A DNA stretch of 64,000 nucleotides from Mucilaginibacter gilvus (GTDB taxonomy: Bacteria; Bacteroidota; Bacteroidia; Sphingobacteriales; Sphingobacteriaceae), in NCBI RefSeq assembly GCF_004054195.1, contig NZ_SBIW01000002.1, positions 62,001-126,000 on the forward strand, in the 5' to 3' direction. Made by a program: the position numbers and the translations under genes. Shown here piece after piece: positions 53,519 to 62,170 of this stretch. Every line of letters begins with the position of its first letter. Positions within the stretch are counted from its first letter, which is position 1. The notes under the pieces are model-generated. The model was given only the letters and a program-made list of their open reading frames with translations, was not told where the DNA came from and made no database searches.

Positions 53519-53534
53519 ACTATGCATGCATAGT
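53519..53534. promoter_or_regulatory. Perfect 16-bp palindrome, probable operator
   Basis: ACTATGCATGCATAGT is fully self-complementary. It lies 49 bp upstream of the acyl-CoA dehydrogenase start and overlaps the expected -33 region of a TACCTTTA -7-like box on the minus strand. This position suits a dimeric repressor; the regulator is not in the window. Confidence 0.5.
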
Positions 53535-54077
53535 AAAAAGGTAAAAAAAGTGTTTATTATCTAAAATTTACACCATAAAAAACCGCAGCCGAGCGCCCAA
53601 ATTTTGCATCGGTAGAGATTAAGTTATAGTTAAACAACGGTAAAGTTAAAAATCAAAAAAAAACAACCGTAGCGGTATCTACGAATTAAACGCGCTTTCC
53701 TTATCGTACGTTTTTGGCAAGAAAAGGGAATCTTACTATCAAACAGGCAGTATAAAAATTATAATTATCCACGTTTTTTACTTTTTTTGCATGAATTAGT
53801 TAGAAAACTGCCATTAATAAGATAATATATAGCTATTTGATAAAATATTAAGTCAATTTTTATAAAAACCGATAAAAAACCGCAAATTTTATACTTATTA
53901 TAGAAAATAAATGCGATTTATTTAATAAAATAGCTGTTAAAATTTATATTTAACAAAATATTATGTGAATTAGCCTTATTTTTTTATTAAAACATAAAAA
54001 TATTGAAGATTTTTGTAATGTAATTGTTACATACTACATTGTATAGGTTTAATTACTTAACTAAAACTGATCAATGT
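53535..54077. other. AT-rich regulatory spacer upstream of susC
   Basis: About 540 bp of very AT-rich DNA (for example 53780-54010) with no convincing reading frame. A TGTAA-N8-TTACA dyad (54014-54031) overlaps the -33 region of a possible TAGGTTTA -7 box at 54044-54051, 26 bp before the susC ATG. No sigma/anti-sigma gene pair and no terminator is seen. Confidence 0.45.
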
Positions 54078-57000
54078 ATGAAAAAAAGTTTCCTCAAAAG
54101 CTTTCTTGGGATTCTATTGGCATTATTTTGCCAATATTCTTATGCCCAAAGCCGACGCGTTACAGGTACTGTAACTGCTAAAGAAGATGGCCTGGCCCTG
54201 CCAGGCGTAAGCGTAATTCTCAAAGGCTCGCATACCGGCGCACAAACTGGTGTAGACGGCAAATTCTCCTTAATTGTACCCTCATCCGGCGGTACGTTAG
54301 TATTCTCTTTTATTGGTTACAAGATTTCTGAGGTACCCATCGGCACAGATAATGTGGTAAATGTGGTTTTACAACCGGATAACAACCTGCTCTCAGAAGT
54401 TGTGGTAACAGGCTCGGGCGTAGCTACCAGTAAAGCGAAATTAGGCATCGCTGTAGAATCACTATCCGGTAAAGCCCTTTCTTCCTCGCCACAAGCTTCT
54501 ATCGACCAGGGTTTGGTTGGGCAAGTAGCGGGCGCGCAAATCTCCTCTGTAGACGGCACACCGGGTGCAAGAACAAATATCTTATTAAGGGGTGTAAATA
54601 CGGTACAAGGAAGCACCTCTCCTATGATACTTGTAGACGGTATCGAATCGCGCACGACAGATATAAGCCAACTCGACCCCGCAACAGTTGATCATATAGA
54701 AATTGTACAGGGCGCCGCAGCATCTACCATTTATGGTGCCCAAGGGGCAAATGGCGTTATCCAGATCTTCACTAAAAAGGGCAGAATTGGTAAAACCCGT
54801 ATTGATGTAAGTACCAGTGTAAGCAGCAACGACTATTTGAACTTAGGCAACGTACACCAGGCTATGTTGAGTAGCTTTAAAACTGATGCAAATGGTCTTT
54901 TTATAGATGCTGACGGCAACCCTATTGCCATCGATCAGGATGGTCGCTACACCGGCATTCAATGGGCTTATGGCGCAGATCCGGGCAATGGCTCGCCTAC
55001 AGCTATGAGTAATCCATTAAACATTGCGCATCAGCAATATGGCACTAACCTCAATTATTATGACCACCTTAAACAGTTATTCAGAACTTCTTATACTACA
55101 AATAATAGTGTTGCCATTTCTGGAGCTAACGAAAAATCCGATTACAATTTAACTGTTTCCAACAATAACCAGCAAAGTAATATCAAAAATAACGGTTATA
55201 ACAACCGTACTAATTTAACAGCGAACCTTGGCTCGGAATTATTTAAAGGGTTTACCATACGATCCGTTACCCAATTGATTTACACCAAAAACACCTTGAA
55301 CCCCAACTACGGCATTGGCAACTCAGGTGGTATATTCGATGTGCTTAACGCATCACCTTTTTATGACTTTAACCGAAAAAATGCTGATGGCAGTTATCCT
55401 ATGTCATTAAACTCCGGTACAATTAGTGTAAACGGCTCTAACCCCAATTATTATACGCAATGGGCGAACAGGATATCGAACCGTGAAGACCTGTTACAAA
55501 GCATAATGGCTGATTACAAAGTGAATAAGTTTTTAACACTGAATGCTAAATACGGCCTTAACTATCAGCACACAGAAGAAAACATCGTTTTCAAAGATCA
55601 GTCTAAAACACTTACAGCTATCGACCTTGGTTCCTATTATGGCTTTTTTGCATCACTTCCAAAAGGAGAGTTAGTTAAAAATACCAGTTCTACAGTTTTT
55701 CAAAATTTTAACACATCGGCGGTAATCAACACCGATTTCGTCAAGGATTTTAAAATCAACTTGCCTATAACCACCAGCACTTATTTAGGTTTTGATTACA
55801 GGAACAGCAACGATAAACAATTTAATACTTATGGGTTAGAATTACCAGAATACGAAATTTTCAATTTTCAACAAACGGCATCACAAGCCGTCTCTTACGA
55901 TTACACAACACCTTTTGTTACCTACGGATTCGTATTAAACCAAAAGATTGACTTTGGAGATTATGCTGGTGTTGCAGGTGGCTTCAGAACAGATTATTCA
56001 TCAGCATTTGGTGCCGGTTCTAAACCTTTTACTTTTCCTAATGCCAATGCTTACATCCGTGTGTCATCTTTCGATTTCTGGAAAAACTCGTTCCTCGGGA
56101 ATGCACTTCCAGACTTTAAAATAAGGGGCGGTTACGGCCAGGCCGGTACACAGCCATATCCTTTTGACAGATACCCAACCATTAATCCGGGTCATTTTGG
56201 CGGAGGCCTAATCTTTAGTCTTCCAACCGCATTAGCCAACCCAAATCTAAAGGTGGAAGTATCAAAAGAGTATGAAATAGGTACAGATTTCAGCATCAAA
56301 GGCGCATCGGGCAACTGGTTTAACGAAATCACCTTAAGCGGCACGTATTGGAATCGTAAAGCTTCTAATGTTATTTATAACGTAAACACAGCGCCATCAA
56401 CCGGGGGTACACAAATTAAAACAAACGCTATCGGCCTTGCGTCGAATGGTGTGCAGGCGTCATTAAACCTTGGCATACTAAAAAGCAAGGACTTTAGTTG
56501 GCACTTTACCACTAACTTTAGCCATCAAACCACTACGATCACCAGCACAGGTGGTGAGCCTATTATTTTAGGCACCGCTGCCGGTAGTACCCAGTTAACA
56601 TTAGTTGCCGGGCAAAAGATAGGTCAGCTCTTTGGTAACAAGGCTTTAACCAGCGTTAGCGAAACAAACAGCTTAGGCGTACCTTACATATTGCCGGCAG
56701 ATTACGACAAATACACCATTGTAAACGGCAGGGTAGTAAATATTGCTAATAAGGGAATCCAGTTTGCCAATGAGGCCACTCCACTTGGCGATCCAAACCC
56801 TAAGTTCAATATGTCGTTCATCAACGCATTAAGCTACAAATCATTAACATTAGGTTTCCAGTTTGACTGGGTTTATGGCAGCCACCTTTATAACCAGACT
56901 AAAGAATGGCAATACAGGGACGGAATCAGTGGCGACTATGACGTACCGGTTAACATTGGCGGCACTTCGGGCGCTTACACAGCATATTACAGAAGTGCTT

Positions 57001-57311
57001 ACGCAGATATTATTGGTGGAAGAAACGGCGCAAGAAATGGAACAAAAGATTATTTTTATGAAGGGTCCTCTTTCTTAAGGTTACGAAATATTACCCTTGG
57101 ATATGATTTCTCCAGCCTGATCAGCCGCAAAGTATTCAAAAGAGCCTTGCTTACCTTTACCGGCCGTAACTTAGTTACAGTTACTAAATACACCGGCTTT
57201 GATCCTGAAATAAGCTCGGGAGCATCCAACTCACCGTTTGACAGGGGCGTAGACCATGATTCAACGCCAAACAGTAAATCTTATCAAATTGGTTTAAATC
57301 TTGGGTTTTAA
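54078..57311 (+). CDS. SusC/RagA-family TonB-dependent outer-membrane receptor
   Basis: A 1077-residue transporter from the Met of MKKSFLKSFLGILLALFCQY. The signal peptide ends YAQ. A carboxypeptidase-regulatory-like domain follows (GTVTAKEDGLALPGVSVILK, with GVDGKFSLIV), then the plug with DQGLVGQVAGAQISSVDGTP and PMILVDGIESR, and a large beta-barrel ending LGF. There is no STN domain, so it is not wired to an anti-sigma factor. It forms an importer with the SusD homologue downstream and takes up an unknown glycan or other oligomer. Confidence 0.95.
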   Translation: MKKSFLKSFLGILLALFCQYSYAQSRRVTGTVTAKEDGLALPGVSVILKGSHTGAQTGVDGKFSLIVPSSGGTLVFSFIGYKISEVPIGTDNVVNVVLQPDNNLLSEVVVTGSGVATSKAKLGIAVESLSGKALSSSPQASIDQGLVGQVAGAQISSVDGTPGARTNILLRGVNTVQGSTSPMILVDGIESRTTDISQLDPATVDHIEIVQGAAASTIYGAQGANGVIQIFTKKGRIGKTRIDVSTSVSSNDYLNLGNVHQAMLSSFKTDANGLFIDADGNPIAIDQDGRYTGIQWAYGADPGNGSPTAMSNPLNIAHQQYGTNLNYYDHLKQLFRTSYTTNNSVAISGANEKSDYNLTVSNNNQQSNIKNNGYNNRTNLTANLGSELFKGFTIRSVTQLIYTKNTLNPNYGIGNSGGIFDVLNASPFYDFNRKNADGSYPMSLNSGTISVNGSNPNYYTQWANRISNREDLLQSIMADYKVNKFLTLNAKYGLNYQHTEENIVFKDQSKTLTAIDLGSYYGFFASLPKGELVKNTSSTVFQNFNTSAVINTDFVKDFKINLPITTSTYLGFDYRNSNDKQFNTYGLELPEYEIFNFQQTASQAVSYDYTTPFVTYGFVLNQKIDFGDYAGVAGGFRTDYSSAFGAGSKPFTFPNANAYIRVSSFDFWKNSFLGNALPDFKIRGGYGQAGTQPYPFDRYPTINPGHFGGGLIFSLPTALANPNLKVEVSKEYEIGTDFSIKGASGNWFNEITLSGTYWNRKASNVIYNVNTAPSTGGTQIKTNAIGLASNGVQASLNLGILKSKDFSWHFTTNFSHQTTTITSTGGEPIILGTAAGSTQLTLVAGQKIGQLFGNKALTSVSETNSLGVPYILPADYDKYTIVNGRVVNIANKGIQFANEATPLGDPNPKFNMSFINALSYKSLTLGFQFDWVYGSHLYNQTKEWQYRDGISGDYDVPVNIGGTSGAYTAYYRSAYADIIGGRNGARNGTKDYFYEGSSFLRLRNITLGYDFSSLISRKVFKRALLTFTGRNLVTVTKYTGFDPEISSGASNSPFDRGVDHDSTPNSKSYQIGLNLGF

Positions 57312-57332
57312 TTGATCTTAACTGAAAACAAA

Positions 57333-58967
57333 ATGAAAAAATATAAATACATAGTAACATCATTAATCATGGCGGGGGTAGTATGCTCGTCGGCATGTAA
57401 AAAGCAATTGGACGTAAAAAACCCTAATTCGCCTACACTGGAGCAGGCGAAAACAGAATCGGGACTAACCTCACTTGCATCAGGCAGTGTATACACCAAC
57501 GGCTTTGTAAACGGCGACGGATGGCTGGGAGACAGTTTCTTTTCGTTATGCTACGGTTACCACGAATTATTGGCAGATGATGTATCTGCACAGGCATCCA
57601 ACCAAAACGTAAACCTTGTTAATATGCCAGATTACGCAATATTAGATGACGGCAGCAAAATCACCAACCCTCAGCCACAAATTGCCAACTTACGACTCAA
57701 TAACTCGCGCGATAAACAGGGAACTAACATGTTCTATTACGAATGGCAAAGCATGTATGGTTTAAATAATGCCTGTAACCAAATACTGGCCGTGGCAGAC
57801 AATGTTAGTTTAGGCGGCGACGCGGCAACTAAATTGGCAACATATAAGGCTTGGGCATACTGGTGGAAGGGCCTTGCTTACGCCAGATTAGGCTCTGTTT
57901 ATTATGCGGGCTTAATAAATGATGGTATTAGTATAACAAATGGTAATTATGTTACCAGCGCAGCCTTAATTGCCGAATCAAATAAAAACCTTAACCAGGC
58001 CATTACCCTGTTAAATGGCATAAGTAGCACCGCCGGCTATACTGAAGTGATGAGCAAACTAATCCCCTCTTTCTTTCAGGTGGGTAACGCGGCGGTACCA
58101 ACACCTACTATGTTTGTTCATAGTATAAATACGCTGATGGCGCGCAACCTTTTGGTTAATACCCGCACATCCGCCATGACGGCCGCCAACTGGCAAACTA
58201 TTTTAACCCTAACCAACGCGGGCATCCAGGCAGGCGACAACGTTTTTGCAGGTTTCACCGCCGCAAACAACTATGTTTTCTCTGCAGGCGGTGGTTCGGT
58301 ATCTGCTAACACAGCAGGCGATAAAACAGCAAGCAGTTTCACCATCAGCGAACGTTTAGTACAAGACATCAAACCCGGCGATTTACGTAAAAGTAAGAAT
58401 TTTGTATTGGAATCTCCGTTTTACAACCAGGTGGGCGGTTTTACCTTTAGCACCAGGTGGCGGTTAATCGACGCCAAGCTTACTCCAGTTAAAGATAACC
58501 CTGCTTTTACAATTGCCGATAAAACCCCGGGCAACCAGGAAGTCTACATGGCAGGCAGTTACGAAGAAAACGAATTGATGAAAGCTGAAGCGCTTATAAA
58601 TACAGGCCAAATTGACGCCGGTTTAGCAAGCGTTGATGCGGTACGTACCTACCAGGGTGCAGGCCTTGCCAAAGTATCGGGCACTGGTTTAACCCTGGCA
58701 GCTGCACAGGAAGAACTCCGTAAAGAAAGGCGCTTGTCGCTTTTATTTAGGGGCACCGCCTTTTACGATGCAAGGCGCTGGGGCGTTATATATGACATAT
58801 CTAAAGGTGGCGGCCGCAAAAACTGCGTAGTGCTTACCTCCACGGGCGTACTCAATACAAATGCTACCATCAACTATAACTTCCTCGACTATTGGGACGT
58901 TCCGGCTGATGAGTTTCAATTAAATCCACCGGCAGCAGGCAGCGCGCCAATAAAAAATCCAAATTGA
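57333..58967 (+). CDS. SusD/RagB-family nutrient-binding lipoprotein
   Basis: A 544-residue surface lipoprotein. The start at MKKYKYIVTSLIMAGVVCSS gives a proper signal peptide and lipobox ending SAC. LDVKNPNSPTLEQA is the usual N-terminal region. TPR-like helices with YEWQSMYGLNNACNQILAVA follow, and the C-terminal RRLSLLFRGTAFYDARRWGV is the SusD signature. It is the lid of the SusC transporter, separated from it by 21 bp. No glycan enzymes accompany the pair. Confidence 0.93.
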   Translation: MKKYKYIVTSLIMAGVVCSSACKKQLDVKNPNSPTLEQAKTESGLTSLASGSVYTNGFVNGDGWLGDSFFSLCYGYHELLADDVSAQASNQNVNLVNMPDYAILDDGSKITNPQPQIANLRLNNSRDKQGTNMFYYEWQSMYGLNNACNQILAVADNVSLGGDAATKLATYKAWAYWWKGLAYARLGSVYYAGLINDGISITNGNYVTSAALIAESNKNLNQAITLLNGISSTAGYTEVMSKLIPSFFQVGNAAVPTPTMFVHSINTLMARNLLVNTRTSAMTAANWQTILTLTNAGIQAGDNVFAGFTAANNYVFSAGGGSVSANTAGDKTASSFTISERLVQDIKPGDLRKSKNFVLESPFYNQVGGFTFSTRWRLIDAKLTPVKDNPAFTIADKTPGNQEVYMAGSYEENELMKAEALINTGQIDAGLASVDAVRTYQGAGLAKVSGTGLTLAAAQEELRKERRLSLLFRGTAFYDARRWGVIYDISKGGGRKNCVVLTSTGVLNTNATINYNFLDYWDVPADEFQLNPPAAGSAPIKNPN

Positions 58968-59014
58968 TAAAGCCTATTTGTTTCGTTCTTTATATCAGTT
59001 AATATTTAACACCC

Positions 59015-59047
59015 AAGGCCGTGCAGACAAATTGCACGGCCTTTTTT
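59015..59047 (+). terminator. Terminator of the susCD operon
   Basis: AAGGCCGTGCA and TGCACGGCCTT form a perfect 11-bp stem followed by TTTTT, 48 bp after the susD stop. It marks the end of a two-gene transcript. Confidence 0.9.
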
Positions 59048-59130
59048 ATGGAAACTTCTTTTCCCACTGCTGACATAGGGCTGTCATTAACCTCCTGTTT
59101 CTTTGTATCATAAACTTAAAACAACAAGCT

Positions 59131-59649
59131 ATGACAACCATCGAATTTTTTCTGGAACAACTAAATTTAGAAGCCGTAACCACACGCAAAATGCTGGAGC
59201 GCGTACCAAACGACAAATACGACTGGCAGCCGCACCCTAAAAGCATGAATATCCGCAGCCTGGCCACCCACATTGCCGAATTGCCAACCTGGATCGCCAT
59301 GGTGTTATCTACCGAAGGCTTGGATTTTGCCGCCGCGCCCTACAACCCAACCATCATCAACAATACCGATGATCTGGTAGCGTTGTTTGAGAAATCGTTT
59401 GCCGGCGCACAAGTATCATTAGTGCCCGATAAAGAATGGATAATGAACGAAATTTGGACCCTGCGCAACGGCCCCGAAATTTACAGCCGCGATGCCAAAT
59501 GGGAAGTGATAAGGATGACGATTTCGCAAATTATACACCACCGCGCGCAATTAGGTGTTTACCTGCGCCTGTTGGATGTAGCTATCCCCGGCAGTTACGG
59601 GCCAAGTGCTGATGAACAATTTATACCACTTAACGTAGAGGCGGTTTAA
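59131..59649 (+). CDS. DinB-family protein (metal-binding four-helix bundle)
   Basis: 172 residues of the DinB/YfiT fold. EFFLEQLNLEAVTTRKMLER begins helix 1. SLATHIAELPTWIAMVL gives the first His ligand and ISQIIHHRAQLGVYLRLLDV the other histidines of the usual three-His metal site. The C-terminal IPGSYGPSADEQ is typical. Related proteins are thiol-transferase-like or of unknown function. Single gene after a terminator. Confidence 0.85.
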   Translation: MTTIEFFLEQLNLEAVTTRKMLERVPNDKYDWQPHPKSMNIRSLATHIAELPTWIAMVLSTEGLDFAAAPYNPTIINNTDDLVALFEKSFAGAQVSLVPDKEWIMNEIWTLRNGPEIYSRDAKWEVIRMTISQIIHHRAQLGVYLRLLDVAIPGSYGPSADEQFIPLNVEAV

Positions 59650-59791
59650 TCTCCCCATATATATAGGCCTGCCAGCTTTTTTTGAAGTTGACAGGCTTAT
59701 TGATCTTAAGCTACGATTTAAATACCCTGGCTTAGCATACTAAAACAAAAACCCGGCAGTTTATATTATAATGATATAAAGCAATTCTTCC

Positions 59792-59986
59792 ATGAATACT
59801 GCTGACAAACATTATAAATTCATTAATAGCCGCACCGGCTATGTCATCTACTACCATTCGCTGGTAAGTTCGCTCAGCGCCGAAGAGATGAAGGCCGAGC
59901 TGGAAAAAATAAAAGCACAGGTTGCCATTAAAAATGACATTTACCAGGAAACGGTTTATTGGGAAGAGATAAAAGACGAGGCATAA
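59792..59986 (+). CDS. Small hypothetical protein (64 aa)
   Basis: 64 residues: a beta start KFINSRTGYVIYYHSLVSSL, a charged helix SAEEMKAELEKIKAQVAIKN and a final strand ETVYWEEIKDEA. Composition and codon use are coding-like. No family recognised. No close partner gene. Confidence 0.5.
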   Translation: MNTADKHYKFINSRTGYVIYYHSLVSSLSAEEMKAELEKIKAQVAIKNDIYQETVYWEEIKDEA

Positions 59987-60135
59987 CCGGCTGCGTTAAA
60001 AAACCAAGAAATATTTTTGCATTACTTAACCGAAAGTCAGTACATTTATTTACCAATTATTTGACAACTAAGTATTCTTTAGTGATGGAAATAAAGGTCG
60101 GCAGATGATCAATACAAATGCTATTGCGAATAAAA

Positions 60136-60163
60136 ACCCCCATGCTTGTTGAAACACGGGGGT
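60136..60163 (-). terminator. Terminator-like hairpin without a known gene
   Basis: ACCCCC and GGGGGT flank a loop containing TGCTTGTTGAAACAC, with further pairs inside. On the minus strand the stem is followed by TTTTATT. It lies in the 403-bp gene-free region 59987-60389, and no minus-strand reading frame feeds into it. Confidence 0.45.
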
Positions 60164-60329
60164 AAAAACTCACAACAATTGTTTAACCTTTCGGTCAATT
60201 CCTAACTGCAATGTGCGTTCTGGTTATATAACATGCTGCCCAACTGAAAGTTTTAAGCGATGGGAATATTCTTAAACTAATTTAGAGTGCATTATAAAAT
60301 AACCACTACCGTTATAAAATTAATGCCAT

Positions 60330-60337
60330 TATATTTG
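60330..60337 (+). promoter_or_regulatory. Possible -7 box for the DUF2911 gene
   Basis: TATATTTG is an exact TAnnTTTG match, 52 bp before the ATG at 60390. No TTG is found 19 bp upstream. Confidence 0.35.
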
Positions 60338-60389
60338 CCAACAATAATTTAAACCATACGCGTTTATACTAAACTTAAGAAACACCAAC

Positions 60390-60905
60390 ATGATGAGAAA
60401 CACATTTCAGTTTAAGGCGGCAGCAGTACTTCTATTCGCCCTTTTAGTATCCAGCTTTGCATTTGCTCAGCAAAAACCAGCCAGCCCGCGCGATAGCGTT
60501 AGTGTTAAAGTTGCCGGGTCAACTATTACCATTAACTATGGCAGCCCATCTGTAAAGGGCCGCAAAGTATTTGGCGAATTAGAAGCATACGGTAAAGTAT
60601 GGCGTACCGGTGCAAACGAGGCAACCGTATTTACCACTACAAAAGACATTAAAGTTGAAGGCAAAACCCTGCCCGCAGGCACTTACGGCTTTTTTGCCAT
60701 CCCAACAGAAACCACCTGGACCATCATCTTCAACAAAGTGGCCAAACAATGGGGAGCGTTTAAATACGACGAAAGCAAAGACGCGCTGCGTGTAACCGTA
60801 AAACCTGTAGCAGCAGCCATGAGCGAGCGCCTGGTTTACAAAATCAATGCAAAAGGCTTTTCTTTAAACTGGGATAAGTTATCGGTACCGGTATCTGTAA
60901 AATAA
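60390..60905 (+). CDS. Secreted DUF2911 protein
   Basis: 171 residues with a signal peptide ending SSFAFAQ (about 1-26). SVKVAGSTITINYGSPSVKG and GKVWRTGANEATVFTTTKDI are the DUF2911 hallmarks, followed by LPAGTYGFFAIPTETTWTII. The family is common and uncharacterised in Bacteroidota. Likely periplasmic beta-sandwich. Ends before a strong terminator. Confidence 0.9.
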   Translation: MMRNTFQFKAAAVLLFALLVSSFAFAQQKPASPRDSVSVKVAGSTITINYGSPSVKGRKVFGELEAYGKVWRTGANEATVFTTTKDIKVEGKTLPAGTYGFFAIPTETTWTIIFNKVAKQWGAFKYDESKDALRVTVKPVAAAMSERLVYKINAKGFSLNWDKLSVPVSVK

Positions 60906-60925
60906 TTTTTCGTGGTTTTAAATAA

Positions 60926-60962
60926 CAAGCCTCCCGGTGCAACCCGGGGGGCTTTGTTTTTT
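60926..60962 (+). terminator. Terminator after the DUF2911 gene
   Basis: AAGCCTCCCGG and CCCGGGGGGCTT form a stem with a TGCAA loop, followed by TGTTTTTT. 20 bp after the stop codon. Confidence 0.85.
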
Positions 60963-61025
60963 CATGAGCATTTTTACTCTCACCCCCTCTCCTTTTATCC
61001 TTTAACCTATATATTTACCAACCAA

Positions 61026-62156
61026 ATGAAGAGCTATTTCGCCGGGAAACCTTTACTAAAAAGAGTGGCTGTTATACTGGCCCTGGCAATAGCCATATAC
61101 CTGCTGATGATTTTTGCAGGGCACCCGCAGGCGGTTGAAAAATACTATTCGCAGGGCCTTTACCCCGCTATCTGCTTTGTACTCCATCCTGTTTTAAATA
61201 TCTTTCCCTTTAGCCTGGGCGATGTGGTGTACATTGCTGTTGTTGCCTATCTCTTCTATGCGGTTATCTTACTCATCAAATTACTTTTTAAGAAGAAGTT
61301 TTTACGTGCAGGCCTGTTAATCACAGGGGTGATAATAGGCATCCAAACCGGCCTGTTGCTTTTCTATATTTTTTGGGGCATGAACTATTTTCGCCCTTCC
61401 GCCGCCGAAAGGTTAAATTTAAAAGAATCCAAATTTACAGCCGTCGACTTGCAGGCGGTAACCACCACACTTATCGATAGTGCTAACGCCACCCGTGCAC
61501 GCGTTACCCAGGCCGATCTGCAACAAAGCAACAATACTATTTACGCTACAGCTATCAATGCCGTACGGCAGCTTGGCGGTACATCGGCAAATTTTCAAAC
61601 CTATAGCCCTTGTATCAAACCATCGCTGTTAACCCCTTTGCTTAATTACATTGGCACATCGGGCTATTATAACCCCTTTACCACCGAGGCCCAACTGAAT
61701 TACCAACAGCCGGTTTTTGTAAGGCCGTTTGTGGCCTGCCACGAAATGTCGCACCAGATGGGTTACGGGGCCGAGGATGAGGCAAACTTTGTGGGCTACC
61801 TGGCGGCTATCGGCTCCAAAAATAGGCTGCTGCGCTACTCGGCATACCAACTGGCCGTGCGCGAATTTATGTTTAGTCTGTACGTAACCGATAGCCTGAT
61901 GAATAAGGAATTAAAAAAGCGCATCTCCCCGCAGGTGAAGGCCGATTTTAAGCAGGAACGCCAATACTGGCTGGCTTATCAAAATAAGGCCAATGTAATA
62001 ACCGGCATTTTTTACGATAACTTTTTAAAAGCAAACAACCAGCCGCAAGGCCTGGATACCTACAACCGGATGGTAACGCTGGTTATGGCGATGTATAAAA
62101 GGCAACAGCCGCAGCCCCCTAACCCCCTGAAGGGGGAACTGAAGTTGGAGAAGTAG
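61026..62156 (+). CDS. DUF3810 membrane protein with HExxH-type motif
   Basis: A 376-residue protein from MKSYFAGKPLLKRVAVILAL (a longer frame to 60912 includes the terminator and is rejected). Three TM helices lie at about 12-30, 65-90 and 98-117. The soluble domain contains FVACHEMSHQMGYGAEDEAN, a gluzincin-like HExxH metal site with a downstream acidic cluster (DEANF), typical of DUF3810. It is probably a metallopeptidase acting near the membrane. The last residues QPPNPLKGELKLEK are encoded by a repeat element (62113-62140). Confidence 0.85.
   Translation: MKSYFAGKPLLKRVAVILALAIAIYLLMIFAGHPQAVEKYYSQGLYPAICFVLHPVLNIFPFSLGDVVYIAVVAYLFYAVILLIKLLFKKKFLRAGLLITGVIIGIQTGLLLFYIFWGMNYFRPSAAERLNLKESKFTAVDLQAVTTTLIDSANATRARVTQADLQQSNNTIYATAINAVRQLGGTSANFQTYSPCIKPSLLTPLLNYIGTSGYYNPFTTEAQLNYQQPVFVRPFVACHEMSHQMGYGAEDEANFVGYLAAIGSKNRLLRYSAYQLAVREFMFSLYVTDSLMNKELKKRISPQVKADFKQERQYWLAYQNKANVITGIFYDNFLKANNQPQGLDTYNRMVTLVMAMYKRQQPQPPNPLKGELKLEK
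62113..62140. repeat. C-rich palindrome inside the 3' end of the DUF3810 gene
   Basis: CTAACCCCCTGAAGGGGGAA matches the element at 5706-5731 in reverse orientation. Here it is translated as PPNPLKGE. Confidence 0.8.
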
Positions 62157-62170
62157 TTTACAATAAATAT

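Noticed and set aside
60912..61025. Upstream start of the DUF3810 gene
   Set aside because: The extension translates the Rho-independent terminator of the previous gene. The Met at 61026 begins a normal TM protein.
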